Assembly (NCBI GenBank): GCA_026874595.1
Contig: CM049317.1
Coordinates: forward strand, 68,200,118 to 68,264,117
Reading direction: 5' to 3'
Length of the DNA stretch: 64,000 nt
DNA from: Sipunculus nudus
Lineage: Eukaryota; Annelida; Sipuncula; Golfingiida; Sipunculidae
The stretch's first letter is position 1. Each line of letters opens with the position of its first letter. Positions 29,901-43,960 of this stretch are shown here, piece by piece. The notes below the pieces were generated by a model. It did no database searches and was not told where the DNA came from. It saw only the letters and a program-made list of their open reading frames with translations. The translations under genes were made by a program, and so were the position numbers.

Positions 29901-32900
29901 TTGGGTTTGTTATAGAGGAGGTCATGATATAGGATAGGGTTTGTTAGGGAGATGGTCATCATAGAGGATTGGGTGTGTTAGATGGATGATCATGACTGAG
30001 GATTGGGTTTGTTGGAGGAGTGATAATGATAGAGGATTGGGGGTGTTAGAGGGGTGTTCATGATAGAGGATTGGGTTTGTTGGAGTGGAGGTCATGAAAG
30101 AGGATTGGGTTTGTTAGAGAGGTGATCATGATAGAGGATTAGGTTTGTTAGATGGGTGATAATGATAGAGAATTGGGTTTGTTAGAGAGGTTGTCATGAT
30201 AGAGGATTCGGTTTGTAAGAGGGGTGATCATGATAGAGGATTGGGTTTGTTAGAGAGGTGATCATGATAGAGGAATGGGTGTGTTAGAAGGGTTCTCATG
30301 ATAGAGGATTGGGTTTGTTAGAGAGGTGATCATGATAGAGGATTGGGTGTGTTAGAATGGTGTTCATGATAGAGGATTGGGTTTGTTATAGAGGAGGTCA
30401 TGATATAGGATAGGGTTTGTTAGGGAGATGGTCATCATAGAGGATTGGTTGTGTTAGATGGATGATCATGACTGAGGATTGGGTTTGTTGGAGGAGTGAT
30501 AATGATAGAGGATTAGGGGTGTTAGAGGGGTGTTCATGATAGAGGATTGGGTTTGTTGGAGTGGAGGTCATTATAGAGGATTGGGTTTGTTAGAGAGGTG
30601 ATCATGATAGAGGATTAGGTTTGTTAGATGGGTGATAATGATAGAGAATTGGGTTTGTTAGAGAGGTTGTCATGATAGAGGATTGGGTTTGTAAGAGGGG
30701 TGATCATGAAAGAGGATTGGGTTTGTTAGAGAGGTGATCATGATAGAGGATTGAATGTGTTAGAGTGATGATCATGATAGAGGACTGGGTTTGTTAGATG
30801 GGTGATAATGATAGTGAATTGGGTTTGTTAGAGAGGTTGTCATGATAGAGGATTTGGTTTGTAAGAGAGGTGATCATGATAGAGGATTGGGTTCGTTAGA
30901 GGGGTGATCACGATAGAGGATTGGGTTTGTTAGAGAGGTTGTCATGATAGAGGATTGGGTTTGTAAGAGAGGTGATAATGATAGAGGATTATGTGTGTTA
31001 GAGGGATGGTAATGATAGAGGATTGGGTTTGTCAGAAGGGTGATAATGATAGAGAATAGGGTTTATTTGAGAAGTTGTCATGATAGAGGATTGGGTTTGT
31101 AAGAGAGGTGATCATGATAGAGGATTGGGTGTTAGAGGGATGATCATGATAGAGGATTGGGTTTGTTAGAGGGGTGATAATGATAGAGAACTGGGTTTGT
31201 TAGAGAGGTTGTCATGATACAGGATTGGGTTTGTAAGAGAGGTGATCATGATAGAGGATTGGGTTTGTTAGAGGAGTGATAATTATAGAGGATAGGGTTT
31301 GTTAGAGAGGTGATCATGATAGAGGATTGATTTGTTAGATGGGTGATAATGATAGAGAATTGGGTTTGTTAGAGAGGTTGTCATGATAGAGGATTGGGTT
31401 TGTAAGAGGGGTGATCATGATAGAGGATTGGGTTTGTTAGAGAGGTGATCATGATAGAGGATTGGGTGTGTTAGAAGGGTTCTCATGATAGAGGATTGGG
31501 TTTGTTAGAGAGGTGATCATGATAGAGGATTGGGTGTGTTAGAATGGTGTTCATGATAGAGGATTTGGCTTGTTATAGAGGAGGTCATGATATAGGATAG
31601 GGTTTGTTAGGGAGATGGTCATGATAGAGGATTGGGTGTGTTAGATGGATGATCATGACTGAGGATTGGGTTTGTTGGAGGAGTGACAATGATAGAGGAT
31701 TGGGGGTGTTAGAGGGGTGTTCATGATAGAGGATTGGGTTCGTTGGAGTGGAGGTCATGATAGAGGATTGGGTTTGTTAAAGGAGTGATAATGATAGAGG
31801 ATTGGGTGTGTTAGAGGGATGACCATGACTGAAGATTGGGTTTGTTAGAGGTGTGATAATGATAGAGGATTGGGTGTGTTAGAGGGACGTTCGTGATAGA
31901 GGTTTACGTGTGTTAGAAGGGTGTTCATGACAGAGGATTGGGTTTGTTAGAGAGGAGGTCATGATGGAGGATTGGGTGTGTTAGAGGGATGATCATGACT
32001 GAGGATTGGGTTTGTTAGAGAATCGATAATGATAGAAGATTGGGTGTGTTAGAGGGGTGTTCCTGATAGAGGATTAGGTGTGTTAGAAGGGTGTTCATGA
32101 TCAAGGATTGGGTTTGTTAGAGAGGAGATCATGATAGAGGATTGGGTGTGTTAGAGGGATGATCATGACTGAGGATTGGGTTTGTTAGAGGGGAGATCAC
32201 GATAGAGGATTGGGTTTGTTAGAGAGGTTGTCATGATAGAGGATTGGGTTTGTAAGAGAGGTGATAATGATAGAGGAATATGTGTGTTAGAGGAATGGTA
32301 ATGATAAAGGATTGGGTTTGTCAGAAGGGTGATAATGATAGAGAATAGGGTTTGTTAGAGAGGTTGTCATGATAGAGGATTGGGTTTGTAAGAGAGGTGA
32401 TCATGATAGAGGATTGGGTGTTAGAGGGATGATCATGATAGAGGATTGGGTTTGTTAGAGGGGTGATAATGATAGAGGATTGGGTTTGTAAGAGAGGTGA
32501 TCATGATAGAGGATTGGGTGTTAGAGGGATGATCATGATAGAGGATTGGGTTTGTTAGAGGAATGATAAATATAGAAGATTGGGTTTGTTTGAGAGGTGA
32601 TCATGAAAGAGGATTAGGTTTGTTAGATGGGTGATAATGATAGAGAATTGGGTTTGTTAGAGAGGTTGTCATGATAGAGGATTGGGTTTGTAAGAGGGGT
32701 GATCATGATAGAGGATTGGGTTTGTTAGAGAGGTGATCATGATAGAGGAATGGGTGTGTTAGAAGGGTTCTCATGATAGAGGATTGGGTTTGTTAGAGAG
32801 GTGATCATGATAGAGGATTGGGTGTGTTAGAATGGTGTTCATGATAGAGGATTGGGTTTGTTATAGAGGAGGTCATGATATAGGATAGGGTTTGTTAGGG

Positions 32901-35900
32901 AGATGGTCATCATAGAGGATTGGGTGTGTTAGATGGATGATCATGACTGAGGATTGGGTTTGTTGGAGGAGTGATAATGATAGAGGATTGGGGGTGTTAG
33001 AGGGGTGTTCATGATAGAGGATTGGGTTTGTTGGAGTGGAGGTCATGAAAGAGGATTGGGTTTGTTAGAGAGGTGATCATGATAGAGGATTAGGTTTGTA
33101 AGATGGGTGATAATGATAGAGAATTGGGTTTGTTAGAGAGGTTGTCATGATAGAGGATTGGGTTTGTAAGAGGGGTGATCATGAAAGAGGATTGGGTTTG
33201 TTAGAGAGGTGATCATGATAGAGGATTGAATGTGTTAGAGTGATGATCATGATAGAGGACTGGGTTTGTTAGATGGGTGATAATGATAGTGAATTGGGTT
33301 TGTTAGAGAGGTTGTCATGATAGAGGATTTGGTTTGTAAGAGAGGTGATCATGATAGAGGATTGGGTTCGTTAGAGGGGTGATCACGATAGAGGATTGGG
33401 TTTGTTAGAGAGGTTGTCATGATAGAGGATTGGGTTTGTAAGAGAGGTGATAATGATAGAGGATTATGTGTGTTAGAGGGATGGTAATGATAGAGGATTG
33501 GGTTTGTCAGAAGGGTGATAATGATAGAGAATAGGGTTTGTTAGAGAGGTTGTCATGATAGAGGATTGGGTTTGTAAGAGAGGTGATCATGATAGAGGAT
33601 TGGGTGTTAGAGGGATGATCATGATAGAGGATTGGGTTTGTTAGAGGGGTGATAATGATAGAGAACTGGGTTTGTTAGAGAGGTTGTCATGATACAGGAT
33701 TGGGTTTGTAAGAGAGGTGATCATGATAGAGGATTGGGTTTGTTAGAGGAGTGATAATTATAGAGGATAGGGTTTGTTAGAGAGGTGATCATGAAAGAGG
33801 ATTAGGTTTGTTAGATGGGTGATAATGATAGAGAATTGGGTTTGTTAGAGAGGTTGTCATGATAGAGGATTGGGTTTGTAAGAGGGGTGATCATGATAGA
33901 GGATTGGGTTTGTTAGAGAGGTGATCATGATAGAGGAATGGGTGTGTTAGAAGGGTTCTCATGATAGAGGATTGGGTTTGTTAGAGAGGTGATCATGATA
34001 GAGGATTGGGTGTGTTAGAATGGTGTTCATGATAGAGGATTGGGTTTGTTATAGAGGAGGTCATGATATAGGATAGGGATTGTTAGGGAGATGGTCATCA
34101 TAGAGGATTGGGTGTGTTAGATGGATGATCATGACTGAGGATTGGGTTTGTTGGAGGAGTGATAATGATAGAGGATTGGGGGTGTTAGAGGGGTGTTCAT
34201 GATAGAGGATTGGGTTTGTTGGAGTGGAGGTCATGAAAGAGGATTGGGTTTGTTAGAGAGGTGATCATGATAGAGGATTAGGTTTGTTAGATGGGTGATA
34301 ATGATAGAGAATTGGGTTTGTTAGAGAGGTTGTCATGATAGAGGATTGGGTTTGTAAGAGGGGTGATCATGAAAGAGGATTGGGTTTGTTAGAGAGGTGA
34401 TCATGATAGAGGATTGAATGTGTTAGAGTGATGATCATGATAGAGGACTGGGTTTGTTAGATGGGTGATAATGATAGTGAATTGGGTTTGTTAGAGAGGT
34501 TGTCATGATAGAGGATTTGGTTTGTAAGAGAGGTGATCATGATAGAGGATTGGGTTCGTTAGAGGGGTGATCACGATAGAGGATTGGGTTTGTTAGAGAG
34601 GTTGTCATGATAGAGGATTGGGTTTGTAAGAGAGGTGATAATGATAGAGGATTATGTGTGTTAGAGGGATGGTAATGATAGAGGATTGGGTTTGTCAGAA
34701 GGGTGATAATGATAGAGAATAGGGTTTGTTAGAGAGGTTGTCATGATAGAGGATTGGGTTTGTAAGAGAGGTGATCATGATAGAGGATTGGGTGTTAGAG
34801 GGATGATCATGATAGAGGATTGGGTTTGTTAGAGGGGTGATAATGATAGAGAACTGGGTTTGTTAGAGAGGTTGTCATGATACAGGATTGGGTTTGTAAG
34901 AGAGGTGATCATGATAGAGGATTGGGTTTGTTAGAGGAGTGATAATTATAGAGGATAGGGTTTGTTAGAGAGGTGATCATGATAGAGGATTGATTTGTTA
35001 GATGGGTGATAATGATAGAGAATTGGGTTTGTTAGAGAGGTTGTCATGATAGAGGATTGGGTTTGTAAGAGGGGTGATCATGATAGAGGATTGGGTTTGT
35101 TAGAGAGGTGATCATGATAGAGGATTGGGTGTGTTAGAAGGGTTCTCATGATAGAGGATTGGGTTTGTTAGAGAGGTGATCATGATAGAGGATTGGGTGT
35201 GTTAGAATGGTGTTCATGATAGAGGATTGGGTTTGTTATAGAGGAGGTCATGATATAGGATAGGGTTTGTTAGGGAGATGGTCATGATAGAGGATTGGGT
35301 GTGTTAGATGGATGATCATGACTGAGGATTGGGTTTGTTGGAGGAGTGACAATGATAGAGGATTGGGGGTGTTAGAGGGGTGTTCATGATAGAGGATTGG
35401 GTTCGTTGGAGTGGAGGTCATGATAGAGGATTGGGTTTGTTAAAGGAGTGATAATGATAGAGGATTGGGTGTGTTAGAGGGATGACCTTGACTGAAGATT
35501 GGGTTTGTTAGAGGTGTGATAATGATAGAGGATTGGGTGTGTTAGAGGGACGTTCGTGATAGAGGTTTACGTGTGTTAGAAGGGTGTTCATGACAGAGGA
35601 TTGGGTTTGTTAGAGAGGAGGTCATGATGGAGGATTGGTTGTGTTAGAGGGATGATCATGACTGAGGATTGGGTTTGTTAGAGAATCGATAATGATAGAA
35701 GATTGGGTGTGTTAGAGGGGTGTTCCTGATAGAGGATTAGGTGTGTTAGAAGGGTGTTCATGATCAAGGATTGGGTTTGTTAGAGAGGAGATCATGATAG
35801 AGGATTGGGTGTGTTAGAGGGATGATCATGACTGAGGATTGGGTTTGTTAGAGGGGAGATCACGATAGAGGATTGGGTTTGTTAGAGAGGTTGTCATGAT

Positions 35901-38900
35901 AGAGGATTGGGTTTGTAAGAGAGGTGATAATGATAGAGGAATATGTGTGTTAGAGGAATGGTAATGATAGAGGATTGGGTTTGTCAGAAGGGTGATAATG
36001 ATAGAGAATAGGGTTTGTTAGAGAGGTTGTCATGATAGAGGATTGGGTTTGTAAGAGAGGTGATCATGATAGAGCATTGGGTGTTAGAGGGATGATCATG
36101 ATAGAGGATTGGGTTTGTTAGAGGGGTGATAATGATAGAGGATTGGGTTTGTAAGAGAGGTGATCATGATAGAGGATTGGGTGTTAGAGGGATGATCATG
36201 ATAGAGGATTGGGTTTGTTAGAGGAATGATAAATATAGAAGATTGGGTTTGTTTGAGAGGTGATCATGAAAGAGGATTAGGTTTGTTAGATGGGTGATAA
36301 TGATAGAGAATTGGGTTTGTTAGAGAGGTTGTCATGATAGAGGATTCGGTTTGTAAGAGGGGTGATCATGATAGAGGATTGGGTTTGTTAGAGAGGTGAT
36401 CATGATAGAGGAATGGGTGTGTTAGAAGGGTTCTCATGATAGAGGATTGGGTTTGTTAGAGAGGTGATCATGATAGAGGATTGGGTGTGTTAGAATGGTG
36501 TTCATGATAGAGGATTGGGTTTGTTATAGAGGAGGTCATGATATAGGATAGGGTTTGTTAGGGAGATGGTCATCATAGAGGATTGGTTGTGTTAGATGGA
36601 TGATCATGACTGAGGATTGGGTTTGTTGGAGGAGTGATAATGATAGAGGATTAGGGGTGTTAGAGGGGTGTTCATGATAGAGGATTGGGTATGTTGGAGT
36701 GGAGGTCATGATAGAGGATTGGGTTTGTTAGAGAGGTGATCATGATAGAGGATTAGGTTTGTTAGATGGGTGATAATGATAGAGAATTGGGTTTGTTAGA
36801 GAGGTTGTCATGATAGAGGATTGGGTTTGTAAGAGGGGTGATCATGAAAGAGGATTGGGTTTGTTAGAGAGGTGATCATGATAGAGGATTGAATGTGTTA
36901 GAGTGATGATCATGATAGAGGACTGGGTTTGTTAGATGGGTGATAATGATAGTGAATTGGGTTTGTTAGAGAGGTTGTCATGATAGAGGATTTGGTTTGT
37001 AAGAGAGGTGATCATGATAGAGGATTGGGTTCGTTAGAGGGGTGATCACGATAGAGGATTGGGTTTGTTAGAGAGGTTGTCATGATAGAGGATTGGGTTT
37101 GTAAGAGAGGTGATAATGATAGAGGATTATGTGTGTTAGAGGGATGGTAATGATAGAGGATTGGGTTTGTCAGAAGGGTGATAATGATAGAGAATAGGGT
37201 TTATTAGAGAAGTTGTCATGATAGAGGATTGGGTTTGTAAGAGAGGTGATCATGATAGAGGATTGGGTGTTAGAGGGATGATCATGATAGAGGATTGGGT
37301 TTGTTAGAGGGGTGATAATGATAGAGAACTGGGTTTGTTAGAGAGGTTGTCATGATACAGGATTGGGTTTGTAAGAGAGGTGATCATGATAGAGGATTGG
37401 GTTTGTTAGAGGAGTGATAATTATAGAGGATAGGGTTTGTTAGAGAGGTGATCATGATAGAGGATTGATTTGTTAGATGGGTGATAATGATAGAGAATTG
37501 GGTTTGTTAGAGAGGTTGTCATGATAGAGGATTGGGTTTGTAAGAGGGGTGATCATGATAGAGGATTGGGTTTGTTAGAGAGGTGATCATGATAGAGGAT
37601 TGGGTGTGTTAGAAGGGTTCTCATGATAGAGGATTGGGTTTGTTAGAGAGGTGATCATGATAGAGGATTGGGTGTGTTAGAATGGTGTTCATGATAGAGG
37701 ATTTGGCTTGTTATAGAGGAGGTCATGATATAGGATAGGGTTTGTTAGGGAGATGGTCATGATAGAGGATTGGGTGTGTTAGATGGATGATCATGACTGA
37801 GGATTGGGTTTGTTGGAGGAGTGACAATGATAGAGGATTGGGGGTGTTAGAGGGGTGTTCATGATAGAGGATTGGGTTCGTTGGAGTGGAGGTCATGATA
37901 GAGGATTGGGTTTGTTAAAGGAGTGATAATGATAGAGGATTGGGTGTGTTAGAGGGATGACCATGACTGAAGATTGGGTTTGTTAGAGGTGTGATAATGA
38001 TAGAGGATTGGGTGTGTTAGAGGGACGTTCGTGATAGAGGTTTACGTGTGTTAGAAGGGTGTTCATGACAGAGGATTGGGTTTGTTAGAGAGGAGGTCAT
38101 GATGGAGGATTGGGTGTGTTAGAGGGATGATCATGACTGAGGATTGGGTTTGTTAGAGAATCGATAATGATAGAAGATTGGGTGTGTTAGAGGGGTGTTC
38201 CTGATAGAGGATTAGGTGTGTTAGAAGGGTGTTCATGATCAAGGATTGGGTTTGTTAGAGAGGAGATCATGATAGAGGATTGGGTGTGTTAGAGGGATGA
38301 TCATGACTGAGGATTGGGTTTGTTAGAGGGGAGATCACGATAGAGGATTGGGTTTGTTAGAGAGGTTGTCATGATAGAGGATTGGGTTTGTAAGAGAGGT
38401 GATAATGATAGAGGAATATGTGTGTTAGAGGAATGGTAATGATAAAGGATTGGGTTTGTCAGAAGGGTGATAATGATAGAGAATAGGGTTTGTTAGAGAG
38501 GTTGTCATGATAGAGGATTGGGTTTGTAAGAGAGGTGATCATGATAGAGGATTGGGTGTTAGAGGGATGATCATGATAGAGGATTGGGTTTGTTAGAGGG
38601 GTGATAATGATAGAGGATTGGGTTTGTAAGAGAGGTGATCATGATAGAGGATTGGGTGTTAGAGGGATGATCATGATAGAGGATTGGGTTTGTTAGAGGA
38701 ATGATAAATATAGAAGATTGGGTTTGTTTGAGAGGTGATCATGAAAGAGGATTAGGTTTGTTAGATGGGTGATAATGATAGAGAATTGGGTTTGTTAGAG
38801 AGGTTGTCATGATAGAGGATTCGGTTTGTAAGAGGGGTGATCATGATAGAGGATTGGGTTTGTTAGAGAGGTGATCATGATAGAGGAATGGGTGTGTTAG

Positions 38901-39185
38901 AAGGGTTCTCATGATAGAGGATTGGGTTTGTTAGAGAGGTGATCATGATAGAGGATTGGGTGTGTTAGAATGGTGTTCATGATAGAGGATTGGGTTTGTT
39001 ATAGAGGAGGTCATGATATAGGATAGGGTTTGTTAGGGAGATGGTCATCATAGAGGATTGGGTGTGTTAGATGGATGATCATGACTGAGGATTGGGTTTG
39101 TTGGAGGAGTGATAATGATAGAGGATTGGGGGTGTTAGAGGGGTGTTCATGATAGAGGATTGGGTTTGTTGGAGTGGAGGTCATG
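20980..39185 (+). repeat. HOR domain with 1,188-bp and 2,475-bp units
   Basis: The private monomer GGATTGATTTGTTAG occurs at 23,424, 25,899, 28,374, 31,325, 34,988, 37,463 and 39,700. Spacings are 2,475, 2,475, 2,951, 3,663, 2,475 and 2,237 bp. Thus 2,951 is 2,475 plus 476 (14 monomers), 3,663 is 2,475 plus 1,188 (35 monomers minus 2 bp), and 2,237 is 2,475 minus 238 (7 monomers). The 1,188-bp unit is seen directly at 22,031/23,219 and 33,595/34,783. The 476-bp tandem duplication is visible at 29,794/30,270. Blocks at about 20,980-27,620 and 32,545-39,185 share private variants at a constant 11,564-bp offset. Confidence 0.85.
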
Positions 39186-42100
39186 ATAGTGAATTGGGTT
39201 TGTTAGAGAGGTTGTCATGATAGAGGATTTGGTTTGTAAGAGAGGTGATCATGATAGAGGATTGGGTTCGTTAGAGGGGTGATCACGATAGAGGATTGGG
39301 TTTGTTAGAGAGGTTGTCATGATAGAGGATTGGGTTTGTAAGAGAGGTGATAATGATAGAGGATTATGTGTGTTAGAGGGATGGTAATGATAGAGGATTG
39401 GGTTTGTCAGAAGGGTGATAATGATAGAGAATAGGGTTTATTAGAGAAGTTGTCATGATAGAGGATTGGGTTTGTAAGAGAGGTGATCATGATAGAGGAT
39501 TGGGTGTTAGAGGGATGATCATGATAGAGGATTGGGTTTGTTAGAGGGGTGATAATGATAGAGAACTGGGTTTGTTAGAGAGGTTGTCATGATACAGGAT
39601 TGGGTTTGTAAGAGAGGTGATCATGATAGAGGATTGGGTTTGTTAGAGGAGTGATAATTATAGAGGATAGGGTTTGTTAGAGAGGTGATCATGATAGAGG
39701 ATTGATTTGTTAGATGGGTGATAATGATAGAGAATTGGGTTTGTTAGAGAGGTTGTCATGATAGAGGATTGGGTTTGTAAGAGGGGTGATCATGATAGAG
39801 GATTGGGTTTGTTAGAGAGGTGATCATGATAGAGGATTGGGTGTGTTAGAAGGGTTCTCATGATAGAGGATTGGGTTTGTTAGAGAGGTGATCATGATAG
39901 AGGATTGGGTGTGTTAGAATGGTGTTCATGATAGAGGATTTGGTTTGTTATAGAGGAGGTCATGATATAGGATAGGGTTTGTTAGGGAGATGTTCATGAT
40001 GGAGGATGGGGTGTGTTAGATGGATGATCATGACTGAGGATTGGGTTTGTTGGAGGAGTGATAATGATAGAGGATTGGGGGTGTTAGAGGGGTGTTCATG
40101 ATAGAGGATTGGGTTCGTTGGAGTGGAGGTCATGATAGAGGATTGGGTTTGTTAAAGGAGTGATAATGATAGAGGATTGGGTGTGTTAGAGGGATGACCA
40201 TGACTGAAGATTGGGTTTGTTAGAGGTGTGATAATGATAGAGGATTGGGTGTGTTAGAGGGACGTTCGTGATAGAGGTTTACGTGTGTTAGAAGGGTGTT
40301 CATGACAGAGGATTGGGTTTGTTAGAGAGGAGGTCATGATGGAGGATTGGGTGTGTTAGAGGGATGATCATGACTGAGGATTGGGTTTGTTAGAGAATCG
40401 ATGATGATAGAAGATTGGGTGTGTTAGAGGGGTGTTCCTGATAGAGGATTAGGTGTGTTAGAAGGGTGTTCATGATCAAGGATTGGGTTTGTTAGAGAGG
40501 AGATCATGATAGAGGATTGGGTGTGTTAGAGGGATGATCATGACTGAGGATTGGGTTTGTTAGAGAATCGATATTGATAGGGGATTGGGTTTGTTAGAGA
40601 GGTTGTCATGATAGAGGATTGGGTTTGTAGGAGGGGAGATCACGATAGAGGATTGGGTTTGTTAGAGAGGTTGTCATGATAGAGGATTGGGTTTGTAAGA
40701 GAGGTGATAATGATAGAGGAATATGTGTGTTAGAGGGATGGTAATGATAGAGGATTGGGTTTGTCAGAAGGGTGATAATGATAGAGAATAGGGTTTGTTA
40801 GAGAGGTTGTCATGATAGAGGATTGGGTTTGTAAGAGAGGTGATCATGATAGAGGATTGGGTGTTAGAGGGATGATCATGATAGAGGATTGGGTTTGTTA
40901 GAGGGGTGATAATGATAGAGAACTGGGTTTGTTAGAGAGGTTGTCATGATACAGGATTGGGTTTGTAAGAGAGGTGATCATGATAGAGGATTGGGTTTGT
41001 TAGAGGAGTGATAATTATAGAGGATTGGGTTTGTTAGAGAGGTGATCATGATAGAGGATTAGGTTTGTTAGATCGGTGATAATGATAGAGAATTGGGTTT
41101 GTTAGAGAGGTTGTCATGATAGAGGATTGGGTTTGTAAGAGGGGTGATCATGATAGAGGATTGGGTTTGTTAGAGAGGTGATCATGATAGAGGATTGAGT
41201 GTGTTAGAAGGGTTCTCATGATAGAGGATTGGGTTTGTTAGAGAGGTGATCATGATAGAGGATTGGGTGTGTTAGAATGGTGTTCTTGATAGAGGATTGG
41301 GTTTGTTATAGAGGAGGTCATGATATAGGATAGGGTTTGTTAGGGAGATGGTCATCATAGAGGATTGGGTGTGTTAGATGGATGATCATGACTGAGGATT
41401 GGGTTTGTTGGAGGAGTGATAATGATAGAGGATTGGGGGTGTTACAGGGGTGTTCATGATAGAGGATTGGGTTTGTTGGAGTGGAGGTCATGATAGAGGA
41501 TTGGGTTTGTTAGAGAGGTGATCATGATAGAGGATTGGGTTTGTCAGATGGGTGATAATGATAGAGAATTGGGTTTGTTAGGGAGGTTGTCATGATAGAG
41601 GATTGGGTTTGTAAGAGGGGTGATCATGAAAGAGGATTGGGTTTGTTAGAGAGGTGATCATGATAGAGGATTGAATGTGTTAGAGTGATGATCATGATAG
41701 AGGACTCGGTTTGTTAGATGGGTGATAATGATAGTGAATTGGGTTTGTTAGAGAGGTTGTCATGATAGAGGATTTGGTTTGTAAGAGAGGTGATCATGAT
41801 AGAGGATTGGGTTCGTTACAGGGGTGATCACGATAGAGGATTGGGTTTGATAGAGAGGTTGTCATGATAGAGGATTGGGTTTGTAAGAGAGGTGATCATG
41901 ATAGAGGATTGGGTTTGTAAGAGAGGTGATAATGATAGAGGATTATGTGTGTTAGAGGGATGGTCATGATAGAGGATTGGGTTTGTCAGAAGGTTGATAA
42001 TGATAGAGAATAGGGTTTGTTAGAGAGGTTGTCATGATAGAGGATTGGGTTTGTAAGAGAGGTGATCATGATAGAGGATTGGGTTTGTTAGAGGAGTGAT

Positions 42101-43960
42101 AATTATAGAGGATTGGGTTTGTTAGAGAGGTGATCATGATAGAGGTTTGGATGTGTTAGAGTGATGATCATGATAGAGGATTGGGTTTGTTAGATGGGTG
42201 ATAATGATAGTGAATTGGGTTTGTTAGAGAGGTTGTCATGATAGAGGATTGGGTTTGTAAGAGGGGAGATCACGATAGAGGATTGGGTTTGTTAGAGAGG
42301 TTGTCATGATAGAGGATTGGGTTTGTAAGAGAGGTGATCATGATAGAGGATTGGGTTTGTAAGAGAGGTGATAATGATAGAGGATTATGTGTGTTAGAGG
42401 GATGGTAATGATAGAGGATTGGGTTTGTCAGAAGGGTGATAATGATAGAGAATAGGGTTTGTTAGAGAGGTTGTCATGATAGAGGATTGGGTTTGTAAGA
42501 GAGGTGATAATGATAGAGGATTGGGTGTTAGAGGGATGATCATGATAGAGGATTGGGTTTGTTAGAGGGGTGATAATGATAGAGAACTGGGTTTGTTAGA
42601 GAGGTTGTCATGATACAGGATTGGGTTTGTAAGAGAGGTGATCATGATAGAGGATTGGGTTGTTAGAGGAGTGATAATTATAGAGGATTGGGTTTGTTAG
42701 AGAGGTGATCATGATAGAGGATTATGTTTGTTAGATGGGTGATAATGATAGAGAATTGGGTTTGTTAGAGAGGTTGTCATGATAGAGGATTGGGTTTGTA
42801 AGAGGGGTGATCATGATAGAGGATTGGGTTTGTTAGAGAGGTGATCATGATAGAGGATTGGGTGTGTTAGAAGGGTTCTCATGATAGAGGATTGGGTTTG
42901 TTAGAGAGGTGATCATGATAGAGGATTGGGTGTGTTAGAATGGTGTTCATGATAGAGGATTGGGTTTGTTATAGAGGAGGTCATGATATAGGATAGGGTT
43001 TGTTAGGGAGATGGTCATCATAGAGGATTGGGTGTGTTAGATGGATGATCATGACTGAGGATTGGGTTTGTTGGAGGAGTGATAATGATAGAGGATTGGG
43101 GGTGTTAGAGGGGTGTTCATGATAGAGGATTGGGTTTGTTGGAGTGGAGGTCATGATAGAGGATTGGGTTTGTTAAAGGAGTGATAATGATAGAGGATTG
43201 GGTGTGTTAGAGGGATGACCATGACTGAAGATTGGGTTTGTTAGAGGAGTGATAATGATAGAGGATTGGGTGTGTTAGAGGGGTGTTCCTGATAGAGGAT
43301 TAGGTGTGTTAGAAGGGTGTTCATGATAAAGGATTGGGTTTGTTAGAGAGGAGATCATGATAGAGGATTGGGTGTGTTAGAGGCATGATCATGACTGAGG
43401 ATTGGGTTTGTTAGAGAATCGATAATGATAGGGGATTGGGTGTGTTAGAATGGTGTTCATGATAGAGGATTGGGTTTGTTATAGAGGAGGTCATGATATA
43501 GGATAGGGTTTGTTAGGGAGATGGTCATCATAGAGGATTGGGTGTGTTAGATGGATGATCATGACTGAGGATTGGGTTTGTTGGAGGAGTGATAATGATA
43601 GAGGATTGGGGGTGTTAGAGCGGTGTTCGTGATAGAGGTTTAGGTGTGTCAGAAGGGTGTTCATGACAGAGGATTGGGTTTGTAAGAGAGGAGGTCATGA
43701 GGGAGGATTGGGTGTGTTAGAGGGATGATCATGACTGAGGATTGGGTTTGTTAGAGAATCGATAATAATAGAAGATTGGGTGTGTTAGAGGGGTGTTCCT
43801 GATAGAGGATTAGGTGTGTTAGAAGGGTGTTCATGATAAAGGATTGGGTTTGTTAGAGAGGAGATCATGATAGAGGATTGGGTGTGTTAGAGGGATGATC
43901 ATGACTGAGGATTGGGTTTGTTAGAGAATCGATAATGATAGGGGATTTGGTGTGTTAGAA
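39186..43960 (+). repeat. Right flank of the HOR domain, more diverged
   Basis: The 2,475-bp order continues to about 41 kb but with more private substitutions. It then becomes a patchwork of both older (GGTTCG, GATGGTC) and newer (GAATCGATA, GTTCATG, GACTGAGG) types. At 39,180-39,190 the order jumps by 7 monomers relative to the 2,475-bp unit. Short local duplications of the GTTCATG and GATATAGG run occur near 42,950 and 43,450. Confidence 0.7.
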
